This document shows, piece after piece, positions 26,417 through 34,239 of a stretch of DNA of 57,741 nucleotides. A model generated the notes under the pieces. The model was not told where the DNA came from and did no database searches. It worked only from the letters and a program-made list of their open reading frames with translations. Numbering within the stretch: position 1 is the stretch's first letter; every line of letters starts with the position of its first letter. The position numbers and the translations under genes are program-made. Source of the DNA: Bacteroides sp. (GTDB lineage: Bacteria; Bacteroidota; Bacteroidia; Bacteroidales; Bacteroidaceae); contig JAMPDJ010000019.1 of assembly GCA_023665805.1 (NCBI GenBank), forward strand, positions 1 through 57,741, read 5' to 3'.

Positions 26417-28867
26417 TCAATGCCTGTGCCCGCCCCTGCGATGTTCTCCGGTACGTCTGCCTCCATTGCTTTTCCCTCCCAAAGAGACACGTATCTTGCC
26501 ATAGAAAGCACGTCCCGGCTTTTGCAGGCTGAAATTGTCGTATAGTTTTGCGTCCGTCAGGTTGTGACACTCGAAAGAGACGTTGTAACGGCCCTGTTGC
26601 ATACTGTATGTCAAGGCAATGTTGTGGGAGAACTGCTTTGGCACATAATTCTTGCTGTCCTTAGAACCGAGGCTTTCCGAATAAAGAGGAAACTCCTTCT
26701 GATAATAATTGTCATAGGTAAAGGTCAACACATTACCCTTTGCCATGCAATCGTGCCAAGTCAGCGAGAGGTCGGTGTTGGCAAACAGATACGGCTGATT
26801 GGGGATACGGTCTCCGTAGGTCAGGTTGGGCTGGCCGGAACCATCGTTCAGCGTCTTCACATTGTCCCGCACATCCATGCTGGTCAGATTACCTCCCAGA
26901 CTCAACCAGTCGGAATAAGAGTACCGCAACCCCAGAGTGTATCCCTTGGTACGTACTTTCCCATGATTCTGATATGACGCGTAGGTCTTGTTACCGGTAT
27001 ATGAACCGATACGTCGTTGGATATAGTCTATCGTGTTGCGATATATCAGTCCACCTTCTGCATATATGGCATGTGCTCTCCATTGGTGCGAGTAGTTCAG
27101 ATTCAGATTCAGGTTGTCGCTTTTTTCCGGCCTCAGTCCAATAGAGCCGAGTTCAAGGTCTTCGTCGCCGAACAGTTCGTCTGTGGTAGGCAGCCTGTAG
27201 GCACGTTCATAGGAGAGCTTGGCCTGTGCTCCTTTCAGGAAGAAATAAGTCCCTGCGGCCCCGTAACCGCCGGTATTCGTAACATTGGTCAGCATTACAT
27301 AGTCGCTTGTACCACTGGCGGAGGTGGATACCGGACCAGAATTATATTGGTTGTAGTACTTGCCGAAAACAGAAAGGTTCCAGTGCTCGGATGGCATCAG
27401 CATGTAGGATAGTCCGGTGATATTCTTGCGTGTCAGTTTGGAGAAAGCATCAGCCTCAGATGTCACCGTTCCGGATGTGGGTGTATTGTGTCGCGTGAAA
27501 GAATTGAACACATGGTTCAACAGGAAACTGTGTGTCGTTCCGATGCGATATTTCAGCGTGAGCGTTGCGTTCCAGTTGTCATTGTCCATCCTGCGGTCTT
27601 GATACGATTGCTCTCCCAATGTGCCGTTCATGTACTTTTTCTGTCCCAGCCAGTTGTAACGACAGGATGCAGTGTCCACGTTCTGCGTCACATTCTTGTT
27701 GTAGTTTGCAGTCAACGAGAGATCGAGGCCACGCGTCAGCAGATTGCGTTTGGAGTATTCCAACGAAGGCATCAACGAATGCCCCCAGCGATGCTTTTGG
27801 CCGAAAACAACCTTTTGCACCACCCCAGTCTGTATTTCCTTATACATATTGGAATAGGTCAGGCCAAATACCAAACGATCGGCCCAGCCTTTGTCCACCA
27901 GGCCTATTTTTCCTATGACAGCCTCATTGTGATACGTGTCGTTGAAACGTTGCACATGCTCTATCACCGAGGCGTCAAACTTCGTAAGACCGTTGTCCAG
28001 AAACTGTTCAACAGGAGTATCCACCCAATAGTTGTTGTCGGAATAGTTCTGGAAGGCATTTACCTCGAACATCAGTCCCTTGCCGGACGTATAGGAGAAA
28101 TTGGCATAGGAACGGTGCGTATTGAACGAGCCATAAGAATAGGATGCATCCAACGACCATCCCTTGGGATGTTTTCCTGTGACGATGTTTATGACACCGC
28201 CCAAAGCATCGGTACCGAATCCTACTGGCACCACACCCTTATATACTTCTATACGATCAGCAAAATTTACGGGTATGTTGTTCAAGCCGAACGACTCGCC
28301 CACACCCTCCTGCGGCACACCGTCTATGAATACCTGGATGTGCTTGCCGCTGAACCCGTCAAGCATCATGGACATATCCGACCCCACGCCTCCGGACTCG
28401 CGCAACTTCAATCCGGGGACCTTGGCAAGTGCATCACTCAAGGTCTTGGTGGAGTTCTGCAAGGCACGCGCATCCACAGCCACGGCATTGAAGGCCGAAC
28501 GGTTTACGCGTCCGACTTCATTTCCCATCACCACCACCTCGTCCAATGAAATCTGCAAGTCCCTTAACGTAACATGCATCTTCTGTCGCTCACGCGTGAG
28601 CGTTACCTGACGTTCCACGGCTTCATAACCGACAGCCGAGACCACCAATGTGTATTTGCCTGGCGGGGCATACAGGAAATACATGCCCTCCTCGTTAGCG
28701 GTACATCCATAAGCGGTCTCTTTCAACCTGACGGTAGCGTATGGCACCGCCTCCTTATCCTTGGAGATAACCTTACCCGACAACGCCGGGGTTCCTGTCT
28801 GTGCCAAGCACGTCATAGCAACAAGCCACAACAGGCACATCGTCATTATTGCAATCTTTCTATCCAT
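26417..28867 (-). CDS. xusA: TonB-dependent outer-membrane receptor, XusA-like
   Basis: An 816-aa receptor for uptake of an iron-siderophore across the outer membrane. It has a signal peptide, then a carboxypeptidase-like regulatory domain (about 30-105, GKVISKDKEAVPYATVRLKE). The plug (about 110-230, IDGVPQEGVGESFGLNNIPV, DALGGVINIVTG) and a 22-strand barrel follow. The last barrel strand appears to end at KIRVSLGG; about 18 further residues rich in Arg, His and Gly follow, which is unusual because receptors normally stop at the final strand. The start at MDRKIAIM gives a clean signal; six extra codons upstream are unlikely. Confidence 0.92.
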   Translation of the reverse strand: MDRKIAIMTMCLLWLVAMTCLAQTGTPALSGKVISKDKEAVPYATVRLKETAYGCTANEEGMYFLYAPPGKYTLVVSAVGYEAVERQVTLTRERQKMHVTLRDLQISLDEVVVMGNEVGRVNRSAFNAVAVDARALQNSTKTLSDALAKVPGLKLRESGGVGSDMSMMLDGFSGKHIQVFIDGVPQEGVGESFGLNNIPVNFADRIEVYKGVVPVGFGTDALGGVINIVTGKHPKGWSLDASYSYGSFNTHRSYANFSYTSGKGLMFEVNAFQNYSDNNYWVDTPVEQFLDNGLTKFDASVIEHVQRFNDTYHNEAVIGKIGLVDKGWADRLVFGLTYSNMYKEIQTGVVQKVVFGQKHRWGHSLMPSLEYSKRNLLTRGLDLSLTANYNKNVTQNVDTASCRYNWLGQKKYMNGTLGEQSYQDRRMDNDNWNATLTLKYRIGTTHSFLLNHVFNSFTRHNTPTSGTVTSEADAFSKLTRKNITGLSYMLMPSEHWNLSVFGKYYNQYNSGPVSTSASGTSDYVMLTNVTNTGGYGAAGTYFFLKGAQAKLSYERAYRLPTTDELFGDEDLELGSIGLRPEKSDNLNLNLNYSHQWRAHAIYAEGGLIYRNTIDYIQRRIGSYTGNKTYASYQNHGKVRTKGYTLGLRYSYSDWLSLGGNLTSMDVRDNVKTLNDGSGQPNLTYGDRIPNQPYLFANTDLSLTWHDCMAKGNVLTFTYDNYYQKEFPLYSESLGSKDSKNYVPKQFSHNIALTYSMQQGRYNVSFECHNLTDAKLYDNFSLQKPGRAFYGKIRVSLGGKSNGGRRTGEHRRGGHRH

Positions 28868-28913
28868 ATCCAAGTGTAGCCACACTTTATCCAGTGTCTT
28901 CTATAGTACATAA

Positions 28914-28972
28914 AACGAGCAGTGCCCACACACGCAATCCAACTGGACTTACGTGCGTGGGCACTGCTCGTT
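28914..28972 (-). promoter_or_regulatory. Strong hairpin in the xusA leader, possible attenuator
   Basis: Arms at 28914-28934 and 28952-28972 form a stem of about 21 bp with a single non-Watson-Crick position (CGAGCAGTGCCCAC core) and a 17-nt loop. On the transcript it is followed by UUUUAUG, a short U-tract. It lies between the predicted start of transcription (about 28985) and the xusA ATG (28867), so it could terminate or stabilise the leader. Confidence 0.6.
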
Positions 28973-28991
28973 GTTCTTTTCTTTTCGGCTG

Positions 28992-28999
28992 CAAAGGTA
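28992..28999 (-). promoter_or_regulatory. Promoter -7 element of the xus operon
   Basis: The minus strand reads TACCTTTG (TAnnTTTG), giving a leader of about 118 nt. A 7-bp inverted repeat CACCATT/AATGGTG (29000-29006, 29031-29037) flanks the region upstream of it and could be an operator. No clear Fur box was recognised. Confidence 0.6.
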
Positions 29000-29089
29000 C
29001 ACCATTCCGCACAATGCCGCAATACTCATAAATGGTGATTTCCCCCAAGTCGTTCACCGGGGGGATTACAAAAACAGCATGCAGGTCCG

Positions 29090-29292
29090 TTAATCCCGAA
29101 TCGGTCATTAGATTTCCAATCCGTTTTGTCTTTATATTCGTTCGTATTGCAACCGTTTTGTCGAAGGCATAGCGAGCTATGGCGAGACCAAACGGGAAGC
29201 AAGACGGCGAAGAGAATGGAAAAATGGCGGAAAAGGCAATACAAATCATCTGACTTATACAATTTGACGTTCTAATGACCGATTGGGGTTAA
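29090..29292. mobile_element. 203-bp MITE-like element with terminal inverted repeats (copy 2)
   Basis: The ends are near-perfect inverted repeats, TTAATCCCGAATCGGTCATTAGA (left, 29090-29112, split here as TTAATCCCG plus AATCGGTCATTAGA) and the matching right end at 29271-29292, both bounded by TTAA. The middle contains a nested hairpin centred on CATAGCGAGCTATG (29168-29181) flanked by pairing CCGTTTTGTC and GACCAAACGG. It is the same length and about 90% identical by eye to copy 3. It begins 6 bp downstream of the LytR-type regulator's stop. No conserved coding frame was seen. Confidence 0.8.
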
Positions 29293-29297
29293 TCCTT

Positions 29298-29999
29298 TCA
29301 TTCCTTAAGCAACGTGACGATACCGTCCAAGTACTTCTTGCCGATAGGAAGTGTCTTGCCGTTTTGGGTCAGTGTGACTTCAGAACGCGAGAAACCCGCA
29401 ACCCTGCATCTGGGCACCAGGTACGAACGGTGGATGCGGATAAACTCTCCCTGCGGCAATTGCTCTTCAACATTACGCAAAGGGATTTTGGAGAGCACCG
29501 ATGTGCCGTTGAACAAATGAACCTTCACATAATTGTCTATGGACTCTATATATAATATGGTATCCACGGGTATAGACACATTCTTGTACTCCGACTTGAG
29601 CATGAGCCGGCGTGTTGCCGCCTCGGCGGCGTGCAACAGGTCGTGCATCCTGAGCCATTGTTCCGCTTTCCGCATGGCACGGTCGAAGCGTTCATAGAAA
29701 TACGGCTTATGCAGAAAGTCAACAGCGTTCACCTCGAAACCCTCCAATGCATAAGAGGCATAGGCGGTAGTGAATATCAGGCAGCAGGACGACGGAAGCT
29801 GGCGAGCCAGTTCTATACCCGACGTTCCATTCATCTCGATGTCCAGAAATACAATGTCCGGCAGCCATTCGCACACTCGTTGCATTCCGAGACGTGGCGA
29901 ACTGTAAGTCTCCAGCATCACCCCTCCCCGTTGTTCGCAATAGCGGCTGACAATGCTCAGCGCGATAGGTTCATCGTCTATGGCTATACATTTCATCAT
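29298..29999 (-). CDS. LytTR-family response regulator
   Basis: A 233-aa two-component regulator: receiver domain 1-120 with acidic residues D8, D9, the phosphoacceptor D53 (VFLDIEMNG) and the signature Thr and Lys (TTAYASYALEGFEVNAVDFLHKP), then a LytTR DNA-binding domain at about 135-233 (YIESIDNYVKVHL, FIRIHRSYLVP). It overlaps its histidine kinase by 4 bp (ATGA). Its stop lies beside the 203-bp repeat. The target genes are not known; the adjacent xus and RND loci are candidates. Confidence 0.93.
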   Translation of the reverse strand: MMKCIAIDDEPIALSIVSRYCEQRGGVMLETYSSPRLGMQRVCEWLPDIVFLDIEMNGTSGIELARQLPSSCCLIFTTAYASYALEGFEVNAVDFLHKPYFYERFDRAMRKAEQWLRMHDLLHAAEAATRRLMLKSEYKNVSIPVDTILYIESIDNYVKVHLFNGTSVLSKIPLRNVEEQLPQGEFIRIHRSYLVPRCRVAGFSRSEVTLTQNGKTLPIGKKYLDGIVTLLKE

Positions 30000-31027
30000 A
30001 GGTCTTCCGTTGTCAGTTCCAGCCGCACGCCGAAGGTGCCGTTGTCATTGCTCCCGAAGTCCAGACGATGGCGGTCCGGATATAGCAACGACAGTCTGCG
30101 GCGGCAATTCTCTATACCCATCCGTTTGGAATCCTTCCCGTCCCGTTTGAAGACCGAGTTGTCCACCTCGAAGACAATCGTACCCGGCCGCTGTGTCAGA
30201 CGGATATGGATAAAGCACCGTTCGTTGGAAGAAATACCGTACTTGAAAGCATTTTCCACAAATGTAATCAGCATCATGGGCGGAACGGGGACGGTATTGT
30301 CTGCCACCTCATGGCGGAAAGAGATATCGGCATACTCGTTCAGCCGCAACTTCTGAAGGTCGATGTACTGGCTGATGTAGGCCACCTCTTCCTCCAAGGA
30401 CACAAACTCGCGGTTGGCATTGTTGTAGATATACTTGGTCAGGTTGATGAAACGCTCCATCGTAGTCTCGGTCTTGTCGGAATGCGTAATAAGCAATCCG
30501 TAAATCGTGTTGAGCGTATTGAACAGGAAGTGCGGATTGATCTGTGCCTTGTAGAGTGCCAGTTCCGCCCTGTTGCGTTCATACTCGACCTCCTCACGCG
30601 CAAGGCGTTGACGGTATGCCTCGTTAAGGATCTCCACTGCCGAGCAGAATATGACCACAAGGATATAGTGCAGCCACACCGCCTGACGGTTCTGCCTCAT
30701 ACCCCATACGAGCGAGGAATACAACTCGCGCTGCTGCTGAGTGACCTGATAGAACGGTGATTTTATCTCATAGTCGGAAAACAGATACGTGACCGCCAGC
30801 GAAACGGCAATGGCAGCCAATGCCAAAATGCGTTGCCGCCTCATCCGGAACAACCGTGGAATAGCGAAATACTTGTACACGAAGTACGTGACATATAGCC
30901 ACACTACAAACGAACCAAAGAACCAAGGATGGGTGCCCCACCACCTTTCCACCGGAAATGCGTACATCAGCAACGGCAACAGGACGATGCAGAAAAACAA
31001 ATCTATGTCAAGGGCCAAGTTCTTCAT
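29996..31027 (-). CDS. LytS/YehU-type sensor histidine kinase
   Basis: A 343-aa kinase from the chosen start MKNLALDIDLFF. Four hydrophobic segments lie in the first 150 residues. The His_kinase domain follows, with phosphoacceptor in AQINPHFLFNTLNT, then an HATPase (FVENAFKYGISSN, MGIENCRRRLSLLYP). There is no large periplasmic sensor, as in other kinases of this type. The reading frame is open to 31078, but the shorter start fits the first membrane segment. Overlaps the response regulator by 4 bp. Confidence 0.92.
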   Translation of the reverse strand: MKNLALDIDLFFCIVLLPLLMYAFPVERWWGTHPWFFGSFVVWLYVTYFVYKYFAIPRLFRMRRQRILALAAIAVSLAVTYLFSDYEIKSPFYQVTQQQRELYSSLVWGMRQNRQAVWLHYILVVIFCSAVEILNEAYRQRLAREEVEYERNRAELALYKAQINPHFLFNTLNTIYGLLITHSDKTETTMERFINLTKYIYNNANREFVSLEEEVAYISQYIDLQKLRLNEYADISFRHEVADNTVPVPPMMLITFVENAFKYGISSNERCFIHIRLTQRPGTIVFEVDNSVFKRDGKDSKRMGIENCRRRLSLLYPDRHRLDFGSNDNGTFGVRLELTTEDL

Positions 31028-31091
31028 TTGTATATACATGTGGTGGAATACAACGCATGAATCTTGTATCCGTCCCATTCTTAGAATGGTG

Positions 31092-31099
31092 CAAAGATA
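31092..31099 (-). promoter_or_regulatory. Promoter -7 element of the kinase-regulator pair
   Basis: The minus strand reads TATCTTTG, matching TAnnTTTG, about 65 bp upstream of the kinase start. The leader includes the short palindrome CATTCTTAGAATG. Confidence 0.65.
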
Positions 31100-31271
31100 A
31101 TCCTTTTTACACTGAAAATACGATTTTTGCTCATCCGTTCACCACCCGAAAACGGTTATTTGCCCCCGAAACCAGCCTCCCCGGCCACAAATGCAAGATT
31201 TTTTCCAACAGAAACACATGCCCGCGCATACCTCTGTACACGATTTCAGTATCCGGTATTGCCGGCACCTG

Positions 31272-31332
31272 GACAATACTATCGACACAACCTTGACAAT
31301 ACTATTGTCGGGAGTGCGACAATAGTATTGTC
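31272..31332. promoter_or_regulatory. Array of three 15-bp palindromes at exact 23-bp spacing
   Basis: Sites at 31272-31286 (GACAATACTATCGAC), 31295-31309 (GACAATACTATTGTC) and 31318-31332 (GACAATAGTATTGTC) have centres at 31279, 31302 and 31325. The second and third are near-perfect palindromes and together form a 16-bp inverted repeat with an 8-bp loop. A right half-site, GTATTGCC, falls at the next 23-bp phase (31256-31263). The array lies between the divergent kinase and RND adaptor genes and looks like a cooperative operator; no regulator can be assigned. Confidence 0.6.
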
Positions 31333-31503
31333 AGAACACAGAATTCCAAGGACACAGCATATGCATACACTCTTATACCATTCCATTGGACTGGAGCATG
31401 GGTGAACTTGTCCGTCATGCCGAGCGTATTCTTGTTCACCACCAAAAACAAGTTATCTGCCACCGCTTTCCGGGAACGATCATTTAATCTCATGTCTGAT
31501 GGT

Positions 31504-31511
31504 TACTTTTG
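31504..31511 (+). promoter_or_regulatory. Promoter -7 element of the RND adaptor relic
   Basis: TACTTTTG matches TAnnTTTG and lies 57 bp before the ATG at 31568. The -33 region is not well matched. It supports the adaptor start at 31568 rather than the earlier in-frame Met at 31499, which lies upstream of the transcript. Confidence 0.55.
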
Positions 31512-31567
31512 CGGTACCGGAATGTGGATACCAACCATATAATCAATATAATCACATCATAACAATC

Positions 31568-32670
31568 ATGTATCGCAAGACTTTGCTGATTATCCTTTCA
31601 GGCCTGGCAATAACCTCCTGCAAGCAAGAAACTCCCAAAGAGGAGAAGTCGAGTTACAAGACAATGACCTTAAAAGAGGAAAGCCGCACGCTAAGCCAGG
31701 AATACACCGCCAGGCTGGAAGGACAACAAGTGGTGGAGATTCATCCGCAAGTTAGCGGCCTCATCACGCAAATACGCATAAACGAAGGACAGAAGGTCGT
31801 GAAAGGGCAGACCCTGTTCGTCATAGACCAGGTACCCTACCGTGCAGCACTGGCAGAGGCAACGGCCAACGTGAAGAGCGCAGAGGCAAAACTTGCCACG
31901 GCACGACTCAATCTGGAGAGCACCAGGATATTGCGCGAGAAGAACGTGGTGCAGGACTATGACCTCAGTACCGCCAGCAATGAACTGGCCACCGCCGAAG
32001 CCGCATTGGCACAGGCACGGGCACAAGAAGTGAATGCCGGCAACAACCTCTCTTACACCGAAGTGAAAAGCCCCGTGAACGGTGTGGCAGGCATGATAAC
32101 CTATCGTGTGGGGACACTCGTAAGCAGCAGTATCAGCGAACCGCTCGTCACCGTATCCGACGACAGCCGCATGTATGCATACTTCTCGATGAACGAAAGC
32201 CAGGTTACCGGCCTGATGGAGCAATATGGTTCATCCGACGACCTTATAAAAATATGGCCGACGTGGAATTGCGCATGGCCGGCGGCAAGAAGTACGACGA
32301 AAAAGGACGCATTTCGGCCGTGAGCGGCATAGTAACCGCAGGTACTGGAGCCGTCACGTTCCGTGCCGATTTTCCCAATCCCACAGGGCTGCTGCGCGCC
32401 GGAGGCAGCGCAACCGTCATCGTGCCCACCGTGCTGGCACATGCCATTGTCATTCCGCAAGGAGCCACCTACGAGTTGCAGAACAAGAGGTTCGCGTACA
32501 AAGTGGTGGACGGAAAGGCGCAATCGGTTCCCGTTACGCTCTACCGCCTGAACAACGGCACCGAATACGTCGTGGAAGACGGTCTGCAACCCGGTGACGT
32601 GATTATTGCCGAGGGAGCAGGCCTCGTAAAGGAAGGCACGACTGTAGACACTGAAAACACAAAGGAGTGA
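31568..32670 (+). pseudogene. RND efflux periplasmic adaptor (MexA/AcrA-like), frameshifted
   Basis: Membrane-fusion lipoprotein of a tripartite efflux pump. The first part (31568 to about 32250) has the lipobox AITSC, the lipoyl half-motif IHPQVSGLITQIRINEGQKV, a helical hairpin and the beta-barrel start (YAYFSMNESQV). Reading then moves to the next frame, which resumes as MADVELRMAGG and continues to GDVIIAEGAGLVKEG. The break is at the A-run 32248-32252; one more A would restore LIKNMADVEL. It is therefore a one-base deletion, real or a sequencing error. The pump remnant starts 4 bp downstream. Confidence 0.88.
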
Positions 32671-32674
32671 GGCC

Positions 32675-33700
32675 ATGAGCATAAAGACATTCATAGACCG
32701 TCCGATATTGTCGGGCGTGATTTCAGTAGCCATTGTCATAGTGGGCCTCATAGGTCTAAGCCAGTTGCCCATAGAACAGTTTCCCGACATAGCTCCGCCT
32801 ACGGTACGCGTCAGCGCGACCTACACCGGAGCCAACGCCGAAACCGTGATGAAGAGCGTAATCACCCCCTTGGAAGAACAGCTGAACGGTGTGGAAAACA
32901 TGATGTACATGACTTCCACGGCCACCAATACGGGTTTCGCCTCCATCAGTGTATATTTCAAGCAAGGCACGGACCCGGACATGTCGGTGGTGAATGTACA
33001 GAACCGTGTTGCCTCGGCACAGGGACTGCTTCCGGCAGAGGTGACAAAGTCCGGAATAACAGTGCGCAAGCGTCAAAGCAACTCGCTGAAAGCGATATCG
33101 CTCTATTCTCCGGACGGTTCACATGACGCCAATTTCCTGACAAACTACATGAAGATCAACATAGAGCCACGCCTTTCGCGCATTGCCGGAGTGGGCGACG
33201 TGAACTCGGTGATGAATGACATTTATCGGCGCACGGACGGCATAAAGGCCGCCACCATCCGAGTCTCCACCAGCCCGATGATTTCCGGCTATGGCATGAA
33301 CAACGGATTCGACCTCTATGTACAGGACAAGAAAGGAGGCAGTGTGGACGACCTTATGAAATACACCAACAATTTCATCAACGAGATGAACAAGCGTCCC
33401 GAAATATCACGCGCCTACACCACATTCGACACCAAATATCCGCAGTACATGGTAGAGGTGGATGCCACCCTGTGCAAGCGCAACGGCATATCGCCCGCAG
33501 ATGTGCTCAATACGCTGGCAGGTTATGTGGGCGGCAGCTACTCCAGCAATCTCAATCGCTTCACCAAGCTCTACCGTGTAATGGTGCAGGCGGCACCGGA
33601 ATACAGACTCGACACAGAGGCCCTGAACAATATCTTCGTGCGTAACAGCAACGGGGAGATGTCGCCAATATCCCAATACCTCACGCTCTCGGTGGCGGCA
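32675..33700 (+). pseudogene. RND efflux pump (AcrB-like), remnant with internal and C-terminal deletions
   Basis: AcrB homologues have about 1050 residues and 12 membrane helices. Here residues 1-180 match the N-terminus (first helix, then LPIEQFPDIAPPTVRVSATYTGA). At about residue 178-183 the sequence jumps from GVGDVNSV to RRTDGIKAATIRV, which in intact pumps lies some 370 residues later. This removes helices 2-6 and much of the porter domain while keeping frame. The match then stops at about residue 340 (GEMSPISQYLTLSV), so the last part with helices 8-12 is gone too. The frame runs on to 33925 through unrelated sequence. No outer-membrane channel gene follows. Confidence 0.88.
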
Positions 33701-33761
33701 AGAACTAAAGACCGAACCACAAACTTTTATTTAATTTATAAACCTCTAAAACAACAAACTT

Positions 33762-34202
33762 ATGAAGAAACTGACATTCATTCTCGTATGCCTGTTAACA
33801 CTGTGTGCCGCCACCATCAGCGCGGACAACGAGAGAGCCATTCAAGTAAGCCAACTCCCAGCGGCCGCACAGCAGTTCATCAAGAAACACTTTGCCAGCC
33901 GCCAGGTGGCACTGGCCCAGGTTGAAAACAATTTCATATCAAAGGAGTACAAGGTTGTCTTCTCCAATGGCGACAACATAGAATTTGACAACAAGGGCAA
34001 CTGGAAGGAAATCGACTGCAAGTTTTCATCTATTCCCACGGCAGTCATTCCCGCCCAAATCATGAAATACGTGCAAGAGAATTATACGGATACGACAATC
34101 AAGAAGATAGAAAAGGACCGTCGTAAATATGAGGTGAAACTATCCAACCGGATGGAACTGTCATTCGACCTGAAATTCAACCTTATAGACATTGACCTGT
34201 AA
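33762..34202 (+). CDS. PepSY-like periplasmic protein
   Basis: A 146-aa secreted protein with a signal peptide ending near TISA-DN and two tandem units of the PepSY-like (DUF2874-type) fold: LPAAAQQFIKKHF...EYKVVFSNGDNIEFDNKGNWKEID and IPAQIMKYVQENY...YEVKLSNRMELSFDLKFNLIDID. Such proteins are common and abundant in Bacteroidales; no function is proven. It overlaps out of frame the run-on of the truncated pump, so the pump's 3' end was probably lost by a deletion that stopped in this gene's upstream region. Confidence 0.87.
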   Translation: MKKLTFILVCLLTLCAATISADNERAIQVSQLPAAAQQFIKKHFASRQVALAQVENNFISKEYKVVFSNGDNIEFDNKGNWKEIDCKFSSIPTAVIPAQIMKYVQENYTDTTIKKIEKDRRKYEVKLSNRMELSFDLKFNLIDIDL

Positions 34203-34239
34203 CCGGAGGGGCTTGCCGTGAACGGTCAATCCCCGATTA

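Noticed and set aside
28914..28972. Hairpin upstream of xusA as an iron or cobalamin riboswitch
   Set aside because: It is a simple stem-loop without any recognised riboswitch core.
29026..29262. 78-codon minus-strand frame in copy 2 of the element
   Set aside because: Same reason: similarity to the 53.9 kb frame stops at the element borders, and there is no ribosome-binding or promoter signal.
31272..31332. Phased palindromes as a CRISPR array
   Set aside because: The repeats are only 15 bp with 8-bp spacers, far below CRISPR dimensions, and no cas gene is nearby.
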